A stretch of DNA of 64,000 bases from Azorinus chamasolen (GCA_963576725.1 OY755244.1:37150109-37214108); one strand, 5' to 3'; positions 49,197-59,118 are shown, numbered from the stretch's first letter. The notes: generated from the letters alone by a model not told the origin. Program-made: numbers and translations.

Positions 49197-49389
49197 CAGA
49201 GCTAAAGATAAAGGTGCATACCAAAATACTAAAATCGCCATTTCTCCATCAAACCCTATACTGTGACCACTCTTTAGGATCGTCTTGAAGAGAAGATTCT
49301 AAAGAGTGGTCACAACATAGGGTTTGGTCGAGAAATAAAAGAGCAATTCTTGAAAACGTTTAAATTTACGCATATTATCTGGACCTCTG
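49197..49389. mobile_element. C-family element, full length (193 bp)
   Basis: CAGAGCTAAAGATAAAGGTGC to ATTATCTGGACCTCTG; hairpin with tip GTCTTGAAGAGAAG. It ends 10 bp before the next MITE. Confidence 0.85.
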
Positions 49390-49399
49390 TTACAGTATA

Positions 49400-49748
49400 C
49401 AGTGAACCCTCGTTACAACGGAGGTTTTTGTTTCCAGACATTTTGCTGGTGTAACGAGGTTGCAGTTATAACAAGTTTAAATATGAAAGGAACCATATGG
49501 CAAGTTTTAAACTAGTACAAACAGGTGAATGCTTAATGCAGAACACAAGAAGTGCAAAAAAGCTCCCAAAGGGAGCTTTTTGCACTTTTTGTGTTCTGCA
49601 TTAAGCAATCACCTGTCTTATTGGCATTGCACCTATATAATTATTCAGTGGTTGTTTCAAAGAATTAACGGTAATTTTGTTTCAATGCCTACTGCCGGTA
49701 TAACGAGGGTGCCATTGTAACTAATGCCGGTATAACGAGGGTTCACTG
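49400..49748. mobile_element. Long pogo/Tigger-like MITE (349 bp) with the I-type core
   Basis: CAGTGAACCCTCGTTACAAC to CCGGTATAACGAGGGTTCACTG, TA at 49398-49399 and 49749-49750. Core ACAGGTGAATGCTTAATGCAG..GTGCAAAAAAGCTCCC with tip AAGCTCCCAAAGGGAGCTT. Subterminal GTAACGAGG motifs are repeated on both sides. The ends are classic Tigger-like. Confidence 0.9.
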
Positions 49749-49876
49749 TAGTATTGTCTCACAATGCAGGCCTTTGGCTCTTTCATGTGTCCTTTGTCTT
49801 TGTTTCCTATAAGAAAATCATTTCATATTTTTAATGAATTGCACGGAAATGGAAGTTAGTAGTTTTAAGTTAGTTA

Positions 49877-50122
49877 ACCATTAGCCTGACAGAGAAGCAA
49901 TCTAATGCCTTTGCAAACAAAGTAGACCCTGATAAGATGCCTCCCGTCTATGGGAGATGTCTGATCAGGATCTGTTTTGTTTGCTTATGGAATAATACAG
50001 ATATGATTCTACAGTTTCTTCAGTGGCTAAAAAGTTTTGTGTTTATTTTTGATTATTAAAAATTATCTAATTAATATTCATGGTGCTGTTGTTTTTAACA
50101 TGAATATTCATGAGCTAGTTGT
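49877..50122 (+). repeat. TTAA-A element
   Basis: GCCTGACAGAGAAGCAATC; arm CAAACAAAGTAGACCCTGATA..GATCAGGATCTGTTTTG; ends CATGAATATTCATGAGC. Confidence 0.7.
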
Positions 50123-50261
50123 AAGTGACAGAATAATATGTTAATAGCACTTTTTGTAATGCAAAAATTAATGTTTAGCAAATGAAATGTAATTTTTTTT
50201 TATACATTGTTGCTTTTTAACTCTACCAGGCCAATTTTCCTTGGAAAGAAAAATGGCATGA

Positions 50262-50415
50262 AACTATCCTCTATCTTGAAAATAAATAGTCCAAACTGAA
50301 ACTATAGATCATCTTTCTAGAAAATAATAGTTCAAACTGAAACTATCCTTTGTCTGGAAATAAGAAGTCCAAACTAAAAGTTATCTCTGTCTGGAAATGA
50401 ATAGTCCAAATTGTT
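50262..50415. repeat. Minisatellite of about 44-bp unit, three to four copies
   Basis: Unit CTGGAAATAATAGTCCAAAC followed by TGAAACTATCCTTTGT. Confidence 0.78.
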
Positions 50416-50564
50416 TACATCCATGTTTGTACATTTTGTTAGCTGTCCCTTGTGCCAATGCCATGTTGTCTATAACGCTATGCTGATTGCTTTTTATATC
50501 CCATTTCAAGTATTCTCCCCCAATACATGTTAAAACACATCAGTGCCCAGTGTCCCTTAAAAAG

Positions 50565-50660
50565 GACATAGGCAAACAGTGTAGACCCAGATAAGAGGGC
50601 TCCTGAAGGAGCCCTCTGATCAGGGTCTGCACTGTTTGCTGTGAACCCAGTGGCTTATTC
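50565..50660 (+). repeat. G/J-type hairpin
   Basis: GGCAAACAGTGTAGACCCAGA..ATCAGGGTCTGCACTGTTTGC, perfect tip AGAGGGCTCCTGAAGGAGCCCTCT. Confidence 0.72.
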
Positions 50661-50814
50661 CAGCAAATATTTTGCTTGCTGTGGCCCCTCCACATGAAAA
50701 ATGGATGGGTTCAAAAGTAAGATCTGGACGGGTTTACCTTCTATAATGTGGGAATAAATGAGTTAACTAAATATTTTGGGTAAAATATGCCAGCCTGGGT
50801 CTTTATATAACCCT

Positions 50815-51154
50815 GATCCTTAATAAACATTATGCAAGAATTGATAATTGATATTTTCAGGAATATTCATTAATGTTTATAGTGTAAAACTTTCATGGAA
50901 ATTTTTTACTCTGACTAAAATGTTGGGTAAAATCTATATAATTCATTGGGCAAACTGAGCAAAACCTGATCAGCCAGCTCCTTACCTATAGTAGCAGTCT
51001 GATCAGGGTCTGCTCTGTGTGCTTATGAAATATTATAAATCTGATTCTACAATTTCTGACATGGTAAACAATTCCGGTGTTCATAATGCCATAAAAAAAG
51101 AAAATCACCTAATGAATGTTCATTCAGTCAATATTTATTACATGAATAGGTTAA
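50815..51154. mobile_element. Double-bodied (fold-back) TTAA-A element
   Basis: The left half is a reversed A body (ATTTTTTACTCTGACTAAAAT..CAAACTGAGCAAAACCTGATC) and the right half a forward A body (GATCAGGGTCTGCTCTGTGTG..TACATGAATAGGTTAA). Both arms carry CCTGATC. Normal copies have one long and one short arm. Confidence 0.68.
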
Positions 51155-51373
51155 CCCATTTCTTCATATAAATGCTTTTTCATGTATTTGCAAACAGAGT
51201 AGACCTAGATCAGTTGGCTCCTATAGGAACATTCTGATCAGGGTCTGCTCTGTTTGTTTTTGACATAGCAAAATATTTCCTTGAAAAGTTTACACTATAA
51301 AAAATCAGCTAATAAATATTCATGATGTTATTAAATAATAACTTGCATGAATATTTATCAGGTAAAGGGTTAA
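51151..51373 (+). mobile_element. TTAA-A1 MITE
   Basis: TTAACCCATTTCTTCATATAA to TATCAGGTAAAGGGTTAA; tip TGGCTCCTATAGGAACA. Confidence 0.83.
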
Positions 51374-51587
51374 ACTACAATCAAACCAAGTAATCCTAGA
51401 TTTTGATTTGAAGGACTTCCTGTCATTATTTTGAAAGTTGTTGTATTCTTCCTCAAAATCAAAATTCTTGTTATGCCATTCCTCATTCCATTTCATTCGT
51501 ATATTTCCACAGTTTGTTTCTTTTTCTAGTTTATGTACAATACTGATGTAAAAAATTGTCATTATGCTTCTGCTGAAACATATAATA

Positions 51588-51798
51588 CAGTAAGGCCTCG
51601 TCAAAGAGACCACATGATGTATTGACTTAGCAGACTGTAAAATGCAGGTGGTTGCTTAATGCAGGGCAAGGGTGATAAAAAAGCTCCTATAGGAGCTTTT
51701 TTATCACTTTTGTTCTGCAATAAGCTATCATCCACCCATTTTATAAATCCAGAATTAGACTTCTTTGGAGTGGTGGTCTTAACGAGATTTTGTTCTAC
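51588..51798. mobile_element. I-type pogo-like MITE
   Basis: CAGTAAGGCCTCGTCAAAGAG to GTGGTCTTAACGAGATTTTGTTC, TA before 51588; right terminus decayed. Core GCAGGTGGTTGCTTAATGCAG, perfect tip AAAAGCTCCTATAGGAGCTTTT. Confidence 0.84.
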
Positions 51799-51799
51799 A

Positions 51800-52120
51800 A
51801 ATAATTCTTCTCCAGTACCAAACAATTAAGGAGTGAATAGAATGAATGCTGAAGAAGCAAAGGTGTTATTCTTAATGAAATGAGTTTGAAACAGACTGTC
51901 AAAGAATGCCCTTTGCTTCAATTTGAAAAGAAAAAAAAAAAATTGGGATACCATCACTATATGTGAGGATTTTTAAAAATGAAAACTTATTTGTGAGGAT
52001 TTTAAAAAAGGAAAACTTGTTTGTTCCCCACCAATCTTGTTATAATCTAGATTCTACTGGCTGCATAAGGTGATGTTTCCAGCATGCTTGCGAAAAACAA
52101 TATAGTGATAATAATACAAT
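51800..52120. other. Stretch with no recognised feature
   Basis: Contains a poly-A run at about 51929 and a short direct repeat TTTGTGAGGATTTTAAAAA-like at 51960 and 51990. Confidence 0.45.
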
Positions 52121-52122
52121 AA

Positions 52123-52342
52123 ACCTTTACCTGGGGAATCTCAATGTAAGAAATTGTGACAACATGAATATTAATTAGATTGTTTTCTTTGTTTTGGGAT
52201 ATAAACACAGGGAATTTTAGCTATGATAGAAACTGTAAAATCAGTGCAGATCTTGATCAGATAGTCCTGTCGGAGATATCTGTTATGGGTTTACTCTGTT
52301 TTCATAAACATCAAAGACACCTCTATCAGGTAAAGAGTTTAA
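52123..52342 (-). repeat. TTAA-A element
   Basis: CCTTTACCTGGGGAATCTCAA; hairpin GTGCAGATCTTGATCAGATAG, tip TCCTGTCGGAGA; ends CAGGTAAAGAGTTTAA. Confidence 0.72.
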
Positions 52343-52445
52343 TGGTAGTAAGAGACAGGTGAGTCAGGGGACATTGTGTGTGTTTGTGGAGTGTTTTGTG
52401 CAATATTGTTATTACAATTTGTCTATTTACAGTAATGTGAATGTA

Positions 52446-52632
52446 TTAACCAATTCCCACATACAGAGACATATACATGTCGACACCTCTGTAAAGTCAC
52501 TTTTTGAAACCATTGTGATAAAATAGAGCATTTGCTCCTTAGGTAGATTCCTTTTTGGTAGATTTATTTAAAAAAAGCTGGGTCTGAAATTAGAAGCTGG
52601 GTCTGAAATTAGCCTATGTGTGAATGGGTTAA
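52446..52632 (-). mobile_element. TTAA-B MITE, right hairpin arm deleted
   Basis: TTAACCAATTCCCACATACAG; GCATTTGCTCCTTAGGTAGATTCC; GCTGGGTCTGAAATTAGAA repeated; ends GTGAATGGGTTAA. Confidence 0.8.
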
Positions 52633-52732
52633 ATACAGTGGATGTGCATTGAGAAGGCTTTTGTAACGGACATTTTGATTGGCCATTGTCAAATTTGCAA
52701 CATTCACATGGACAATGTATATGAAGCTTTTT

Positions 52733-52965
52733 CCCTTATGCCCTTTGGCACCTTGGCAAACAGAGTAGACACAGACCAGACAGCTCCTGAAGGAGCCATT
52801 AGATCAGGGTCTGCTCTGTTTGATTATGAAATAATATAGATATGTTACTATTTTTTCTGCCATGACCAAAATCCCTGTGCTCATATGCTATTATAAAATA
52901 AATAGCTAATGAATATTCCTGATGTCATTATTTCTTACATGAATATTCATTATGTAAAAGGATGA
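52733..52965 (+). repeat. TTAA-A1 element, left end lost
   Basis: GCAAACAGAGTAGACACAGAC..AGATCAGGGTCTGCTCTG; body to CATGAATATTCATTATGTAAAAGG. Confidence 0.72.
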
Positions 52966-53024
52966 TAAGGATACTAAGCACAAATTGATTTTACACATTT
53001 GGGATATAGATAGATATAGGGGAA

Positions 53025-53212
53025 CCAGAGTTATAATAGATCACAAAGTGCGTGTTTAAATACCAAAATCGTCATTTCTCCACCAATCCATATGTTGTGA
53101 CCACTCTTTAGAATCGTCTTGAAGAGACGATTCTAAAGAGTGGTCACAACAAAGGATTTGGTTGAGAAATAAAGGAGCTATTCTTAAAAATGTTTTAGTT
53201 TAGCCATCTTAT
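53025..53212. repeat. C-family element
   Basis: CCAGAGTTATAATAGATCACA; hairpin CTCCACCAATCCATATGTTG to its inverse, tip GTCTTGAAGAGAC. Confidence 0.78.
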
Positions 53213-53214
53213 GT

Positions 53215-53595
53215 ATCCCTCAATGATATATTCACAGTACTGTAAGTTGACACAGTGTTCGTGTTTCAATGGTGTACATTCTGTGCAGTATAGGTGTGAG
53301 TGCTCAATTCTGATATTTATTACATATTTATTGTACATAGTGAAATGTGTGAATGTAAATCTTCTGTACATAGACTCATTAAATGTCTCTGATAAAAGCA
53401 GAAAATAGCATGTTTTGAAATCCATATTTAAAATATTAAATATTGAAGTTTTTGTGTATGTTGTGAGTGATAATGTTACTTGACAGTGAAAAATAAAGCA
53501 CTTAGCATTTTTTGTCTTATAACATGTATATTATACATTACACTGAAGCCTGGCCTCTGTTGAAGGACTATTGGCTTTTATAATATCAAGTCTTT
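53215..53595 (+). other. 3'UTR-like AT-rich stretch with AATAAA
   Basis: No repeat families. Contains GTACATAGTGAAATGTGTGAATG and AATAAA at 53492-53497 followed by a T-rich segment. It could be the far 3'UTR end of the adhesion gene (12.4 kb after its stop) or of nothing; inference only. Confidence 0.3.
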
Positions 53596-53598
53596 CTC

Positions 53599-53747
53599 TT
53601 AACCTTTCCTTCATATAAATTCCTTTCTCACACATTTGCAAACATAGTAGAACGAGACCAGATGACTCCTACAGGAGCTAAAATTCAGCTAATAAATACT
53701 CATAATGTTATTATTTCTTGTGTGAATATTGAACAGGGCAAGGTTAA
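53599..53747 (+). mobile_element. TTAA-A MITE, internally deleted (149 bp)
   Basis: TTAACCTTTCCTTCATATAAA to GAACAGGGCAAGGTTAA; left arm and tip joined directly to the tail. Confidence 0.8.
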
Positions 53748-54050
53748 CTCTTTCCCTCATATAAATTCATACCTTTCCAAAAAAATACCCAGATCTGATG
53801 GCTCCTATATGAGCCATCTGATCTGAGTCTGCTCTGTTTGCTTATGAAATTATAATAGATAGTTTCAAACAATATCAAAAGCCCTGTGTGTATATGCCAT
53901 TATAAATATTCAGCTAATAAATATTCATGATGTCATAAGATTGCTGAACAGTTTTGATCTTTATGAGTTGCCAAGTTGCTTTGCATCTCATCTACATCAT
54001 AACTGTTTGCAAGTCATCACAGTTTATCCATAGCAGGCTAAAGGTTAATA
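53744..54050 (+). repeat. TTAA-A1 element followed by an H repeat
   Basis: TTAACTCTTTCCCTCATATAA, tip GATGGCTCCTATATGAGCCATC, body to CATGATGTCAT (53936); then H: GCTGAACAGTTTTGATCTTTA..CATCTCATCTACATCATAACTG, CTAAAGGTTAA. Confidence 0.7.
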
Positions 54051-54337
54051 TATCTTTTTAACCTTTTCCACCAATAAATGTTGATTTAAGAACTGTTGAC
54101 AGTATAAGTTTTCATGAACTGAAGTTTTATGTACCAAAATTTTTCTGTATGAGGGAAAGGGTTACAGGTGTGATATAGTTCGCTATTTCCAGTATTTGTA
54201 TAAATATGGACACTTTTCTACTCTAATTCTCAAAATTCACTTGACTTATACCATATAAACACCAAAGTCCCAATAAGCTGTCATATTCACAACAAATCAG
54301 GAAATTCATTGCCTGTGATTTGGTAGTCACTACTAGA

Positions 54338-54383
54338 TTTTTTTTCTCTTTTTTTTTCTCTTTTTCCCCCCCTTTTTCCCCCC
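54338..54383. repeat. Homopyrimidine tract
   Basis: About 46 bases of T and C only, ending in two C runs. Confidence 0.85.
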
Positions 54384-54611
54384 ATAAATATTCATGACAT
54401 AATGACATCACAAATATTTATTAGCTGAATTTTTATAATGACGTGAACTCAAGATTTTCTTTTACCAAGACAGAAACTGTAGAATCAAACTGATATTATT
54501 TCATAAGCAAACAGACCAGACCCTGATCAGACGGCTCCTACAGCAGCCATCTGATCTGGATCTATCTGTTTGCAAAGGTGTAGAAAGTGTATTTATGGAG
54601 TAAAGAGTTAA
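54380..54611 (-). mobile_element. TTAA-A3 MITE, left end lost
   Basis: CATAAATATTCATGACATAAT; tip GACGGCTCCTACAGCAGCCATC; ends GGAGTAAAGAGTTAA. Confidence 0.78.
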
Positions 54612-54663
54612 AGGGACACCTTCAAATTAAACAAATGGGGTTTAAAATAAAATAGTTGATTGC

Positions 54664-54913
54664 TTAACTCTTTCCCTCATATAAACATGTTTTCACGCAT
54701 TTGCAAACAGAGTAGACCCAGATCAGACGGCTCCTAGAGGAGCCGTCTGATCAGGGTCTGCTCTGATTGCTATTGGAATTTGATAGATCTGTTTCTTTAC
54801 TTTTTAATATGGCTACAATATTCCACCTTACATATTTCAATATAACTATTTAATCCATGAATATTCAGTAGGTATCGAAATTTGGACTAAATATAGAACA
54901 TGGAAAGGGTTAA
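54664..54913 (+). mobile_element. TTAA-A2 MITE, full length (250 bp)
   Basis: TTAACTCTTTCCCTCATATAA to GAACATGGAAAGGGTTAA; perfect tip GACGGCTCCTAGAGGAGCCGTC. Confidence 0.88.
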
Positions 54914-54931
54914 ATTAAAATAGTTGGTTAC

Positions 54932-55180
54932 TTAACCCTTAGCCTGGCTTCTCCCTTTCTGTATGTTGATTTTTATTTGCAAACAGAGTAGACCCAGATC
55001 AAATGGCTCCTGTATGAGCCATCTGATCAGGTTCTGGTCTGCTCTGTTTGCATATGAAATAATGTAGGTCTGATTCTACAGTTTTTGAAATGGCCAATAC
55101 ATGTAATTTCTGTGTTCATATGCCATCATAAAAATAATCTAAAATGAATATTCGTGATGTCATTATTTCATATTTCAAAG
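54932..55180 (+). repeat. TTAA-A element, right end decayed
   Basis: TTAACCCTTAGCCTGGCTTCT; tip GGCTCCTGTATGAGCC; GGTTCTGGTCTGCTCTG shows a small arm duplication. Confidence 0.72.
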
Positions 55181-55184
55181 GCTT

Positions 55185-55445
55185 AAACGAACAAATGTGT
55201 CACCGTTTATCGCTGGGGATTTTTTTATGACAAATAGTGCAGAGCCTGATCAAAGGGCCCATCTTGGTTGACACTTTTTGCAAATGTCTTAAATGCTCTC
55301 CTGCACTTTAAGGATAAATGCAGGACAAAAGTAATGCAGCAGCTTTCTGCGTTACTTTTATCCTGCATTTTGCAACCATCTGCCTTAAAGACACTCCATA
55401 AAATTTGTTGTAATGGTCACTTAAGACTGGGTTTACTCTATTTGA
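55185..55445. repeat. K fragment and I-family element
   Basis: K: AACAAATGTGTCACCGTTTAT, GACAAATAGTGCAGAGCCTGA (tip lost). I from 55315: GGACAAAAGTAATGCAGCAGC..GCGTTACTTTTATCCTGC. Confidence 0.6.
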
Positions 55446-55757
55446 AGTGGTCAGTGTAGCTTCAACAAATATGGATTATTCTTTTATTCATCTCTAAAGA
55501 TGGATAACAAATTTTGCCCAAAGGGCAAACCCTTAATTGATTATCACAGTGTTTTTTTTATTCCATAAAAATATTTTAGCTACAATGCAAATCAAGGACA
55601 GTGTACAACATTATTGTAACACCAGTTATTGTAACTCCCAAGTTTGCTTCTGATGGGAGGCATTATATATTGGCATCTGCTCAGTATCTTGACTGTTTGA
55701 CAGTGGGACCGTGTTTGCTTTAAAACATTAAAGACAGCATTTTGCAGATATTGATTT

Positions 55758-55890
55758 TTAACCCTTTACTCCATAAGTACACCTTTCTTTGCCGTTGCAA
55801 ACAGAGTAGTCACAGATCAGACGGCTCCTATAGGAGCCGTCTGATTTGTGTCTACTCAGTTTGCTTATGATGCAGACGACAATTTTAAAA
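55758..55890 (+). repeat. TTAA-A3 head and hairpin
   Basis: TTAACCCTTTACTCCATAAGT; perfect tip GACGGCTCCTATAGGAGCCGTC; a GATGCAGACGACAATT duplication follows at 55868 and 55893. TGTTACAATAGTTTTGTGCAC at 55918 resembles one arm of palindrome P1. Confidence 0.7.
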
Positions 55891-56186
55891 ATGATGCAGA
55901 CGACAATTGTTAAAAATGGTGTTACAATAGTTTTGTGCACGGTCCTGGAAATAGTTTTATTCTCGTTGCTAGCTGTACAGGATGAGTTGTGTTTGTGCGC
56001 TTGTGGGAAAACATTGTTGATGTATGTCTATTGTCAGATAGTTTTATTAACACAAATTATGTATGGCAGAAATAAAAACAGTTTAAATTTTAGATTGGTG
56101 TTACATTTCTTCTTTCTCCCAGTTGTGAACATTTCTTGATTCACACAGCAATTGTAATCGCTTGTAATTTTACAGTAAAACGGCTG

Positions 56187-56422
56187 TAATAACCCTTTCC
56201 CTTATATAAACGCCTTTGCACGCATTTGCAAACATAGTAGGTCCAGATCAGAAGGCTCATATAGGAACCGTCTGATCGGAGTCTGCTCTCCGTTTGCTTT
56301 TGACATATTGATATCATTCTGCAGTTTTAAAAAAAGCAAACAAATCCCTTGAAAAATTTACATTATCAAAATTCAGCCAATAAATATTCATGCTGTTATT
56401 ATTTCAACAGGGAAAGGGTTAA
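56187..56422 (+). mobile_element. TTAA-A1 MITE
   Basis: ATAACCCTTTCCCTTATATAA to CAACAGGGAAAGGGTTAA; tip GGCTCATATAGGAACC. Confidence 0.82.
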
Positions 56423-56439
56423 TATCAATACCGGGTCTT

Positions 56440-56860
56440 TAACACAGGTTACAGCTTAATGCTGAGTGGAAGTCATACAGAAAGCCCCCCCCCCCCAAAA
56501 AAAAATAAAAAAAAATAATAATAATTTAAGTACGACTTTCACACTGGTTTAACCCTTTCCCGGTTCTATGTTTATTCCAAATTTCAATACCTACTGAATA
56601 GTCATGGACAAAATAGTTATAATGGAAGGTGGAACATTGTAGCCATTTTAGAAACTAAAAACACAGATCTTTCAAATTCCAATAGCAAAAAGAGCAGACC
56701 CTGATCAGACGGCTCCTATAGGAGCCGTCTGATCTGGGTCTACTCTGTTTGCAAATGTGCGAAAACACGTTCATTTGAGGGAAAGGGTTAAGCAGAAGTC
56801 TGCCTAAAAGAACCTATAATTCTTCTTTACTAAAGTCCAGTATAGAGGGTTTTACTGTAT
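56440..56860. repeat. I-family element interrupted by TTAA-A2, tip replaced by C/A runs
   Basis: ACACAGGTTACAGCTTAATGC..CATACAGAAAGCC, then a C run and an A run to 56512 in place of the hairpin tip; GACTTTCACACTGGT, the A2 insert, then TTAAGCAGAAGTCTGCC..GTATAGAGGGTTTTACTGTA. Confidence 0.72.
56549..56791 (-). mobile_element. TTAA-A2 MITE nested in an I element
   Basis: TTAACCCTTTCCCGGTTCTAT to GAGGGAAAGGGTTAA; perfect tip GACGGCTCCTATAGGAGCCGTC. Confidence 0.88.
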
Positions 56861-56920
56861 ATATAGAAATGCATTTTGTAAAAATACATGTATGACATGA
56901 ACACTTTTGTCATAAATCAT

Positions 56921-57128
56921 TTATCCGTTTCCCTCATAAACGGCTTTTCACGCCTTTGTAAACAGTGTAGACCTTGATCGTATGGGCCGTGTTATCGGGG
57001 TATGCTCCGTTTGCTTATGAACTTATAATACATCTGAGTCCACAGTTTCTATAATTACCAAAATTCAGGTAATAAATATTCATTTTGTCATTATTTCTTA
57101 CATGAATATTTAACAGGGAAGGAGTTAA
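56921..57128 (+). repeat. TTAA-A1 element
   Basis: ATCCGTTTCCCTCATAAACGG; hairpin damaged (GATCGTATGGGCCGTGTTATC); ends TAACAGGGAAGGAGTTAA. Confidence 0.74.
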
Positions 57129-57234
57129 AATGAAAAACTAATAGGTAATTATTCAGGAGCGTAGCTCAATCCAAATGTGTTGTACGCACCAAGGTTATAG
57201 GGATCCGGGGGCATGCTTCCCCGGGAAAAATTTG

Positions 57235-57335
57235 GATTGTGTAGTTTTGAAATCATTGTGATAAATAGAGCATTTGCTCTTATATGGGGGAAATGCTCTA
57301 TTTATCAAAGTGGTTTCAAAAGGTGTCAATGAAGC
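57235..57335 (+). repeat. TTAA-B hairpin fragment
   Basis: GTGTAGTTTTGAAATCATTGT..GCATTTGCTCTTATATGGGGG..GCTCTATTTATCAAAGTGG. Confidence 0.65.
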
Positions 57336-57387
57336 TTACATGGCAAGACAGAACGTCTATCAAAGTCTAACCTAACCCCCTCCCCAA

Positions 57388-57404
57388 CACACACACACAC
57401 ACAC
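57388..57404. repeat. (AC)n microsatellite
   Basis: ACACACACACACACACAC, about 8 units. Confidence 0.85.
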
Positions 57405-57417
57405 GTCTTTAGCCTTC

Positions 57418-58835
57418 GATTTTTAGCTCACCAGAGCACAAAGTGCTCAGGGTGAGCTTTTGTGATCGCCTGATGTCCGCCGTCGTTCGTCGTCAACAAT
57501 TTGAACCTTTAAAATTCTTCTCCTCTGAATCTACAGGGTTCTCAGCTTTCATCTTTGGCACATAGCATCATCTGTAGGTCCTCTACAAAAGTTATATAAA
57601 TTATGTCCCTAGGGTCAAAATTGGCCCCGCCCCAGGGGTGCATTGTTTTCTATAGAAACATATAGTGAAAACTTTGAATATCATCTCCTCTGAAACAGGA
57701 AGGTTCTCAGCTTTCATATTTGGCACATAGCATCATGTTTAGGTCGTCTACAAAACTTATATAAATTATGCTCCTCTGGTCAAAATTGGCTACACCTCAG
57801 GGTGGACAGTCTAGCAAACTTATAGCTGACCTCGTTTTTAAGCATCTTCTCTTTACTCATAAATAGGTCATCCAGTCAAGCAGTAGAGAGATGACCAGTG
57901 GCTATTTTTAGTGCACCTGTATCTGGTGCTGGAGCTCTGTCTTAACCCTTTGCCTGTTCTATGTTTATTATTAATTTGAATGCCTACTGCATATTCATGA
58001 ACAAAATAGTTAAAATGAAGTATGGAAGGTGGAACAGTGTAGCCATTTTTTCCAAATTTCACAACCTACTGAATATTCATCTACAAAATAGTTATAATGA
58101 AATATAGTAGGTGGAACATTGTAGCCATTTTAGAAACTTAAGGAACAGATGTATCAAATTCCATTAACAAACAGGGCAAGCCCTGATCAGATGGCTCCTA
58201 TAAGAGGCATCTGATCTGGGTCTACTCTGTTTTCTAATGTGTGAAAACACGTTTATATGAGGGAAGGGTTAATTAATAATAGTGATTGGCAGTATGATAT
58301 TATTATAACCTGCCCTGCAGTTCAGAAGAAGGGTAAATCATGTAAAGACTCCAGAATGCCAAATTAAAGATTTTAAATAAATTATGAAATATTTTTTCAC
58401 ATGAAATTGTATTACTTGAAACTATTAAGTTAAACTTATGAATATGAAAGTATTATGTAATAATTTATAATAATATTCAAATGCAAAAAAATCAGTTTGG
58501 AATGCTAGGGTACACATACCCGTTCAGAAGAACAGTTGATCGCCTTTAGTCAGAACTTTGTATGGCCTTGTTTAAATTATGCCCCAGGGGTTAAAATTGG
58601 CCCCACCCGAGGGGTGGTCAGTTTTCAATAGAAATATATAGTAAAAACATTGAAAATCTTCTCTGAAACTGGAAGGTTCATACCTTTCATATTTGGCACA
58701 TAGCTTCATGTTCAGGTCCTCTACAAATGTTATATAAATTATGCCCTGTGGTCAAAATTGGCCCTGCCCCAGGAGTAGCCAGCTTTCAATAGAAACATAT
58801 AGTGAAAACTTTGAAAATCTTCTCCTCTGATTGTC
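57418..58835 (+). repeat. Bivalve-type 'TTTTAGCTCACC' repeat with about 126-bp subunits, interrupted
   Basis: Starts TTTTTAGCTCACCAGAGCACA, CTCAGGGTGAGCTTTTGTGAT. Then subunits each with TTCTCAGCTTTCATATTTGG, CACATAGCATCATG, TATATAAATTATG and GTCAAAATTGGCC: two at 57.5-57.8 kb and about two and a half at 58.5-58.83 kb. The middle (57850-58500) is foreign and includes a TTAA-A2 element. I recognise this repeat from bivalve genomes by memory. Confidence 0.75.
57942..58272 (-). mobile_element. TTAA-A2 MITE with a tandem duplication of its body
   Basis: TTAACCCTTTGCCTGTTCTAT to GAGGGAAGGGTTAA. The part CATATTCATGAACAAAATAG..TGTAGCCATTTT is repeated about 85 bp later; tip GATGGCTCCTATAAGAGGCATC. 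Confidence 0.84.
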
Positions 58836-58999
58836 TGGTGAGCGCTTCAGTGCCATTCTGGCCCTTTTGTTTAAATTTGGCGATAATAAAGTTTCCACTC
58901 TTCATATACATGTTACGCACGTGTATAAGTGCGTATCGCTAGCTATGCCCCTGATGGCAAATGTAACTGAAATTTTACATTTTCGTACATTTCAACCTT

Positions 59000-59118
59000 T
59001 CGAATACCTTTCGAATACGAGAAACGAACACACTGGCACTTGCAAACACTGTATACTTAAATCAACGATTCCTAGAAGAAATTTCTGATCCGGGTCTGCA
59101 ATGTCAGTCATATTTGCC
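59000..59118 (+). repeat. G-family element, decayed
   Basis: CGAATACGAGAAACGAACACA, GCAAACACTGTATACTTAAAT..TGATCCGGGTCTGCAATG. Confidence 0.52.

Noticed and set aside
49529..49720. ORF over the long pogo-like MITE
   Set aside because: Falls on the hairpin core and terminal repeats of the MITE; no transposase motif.
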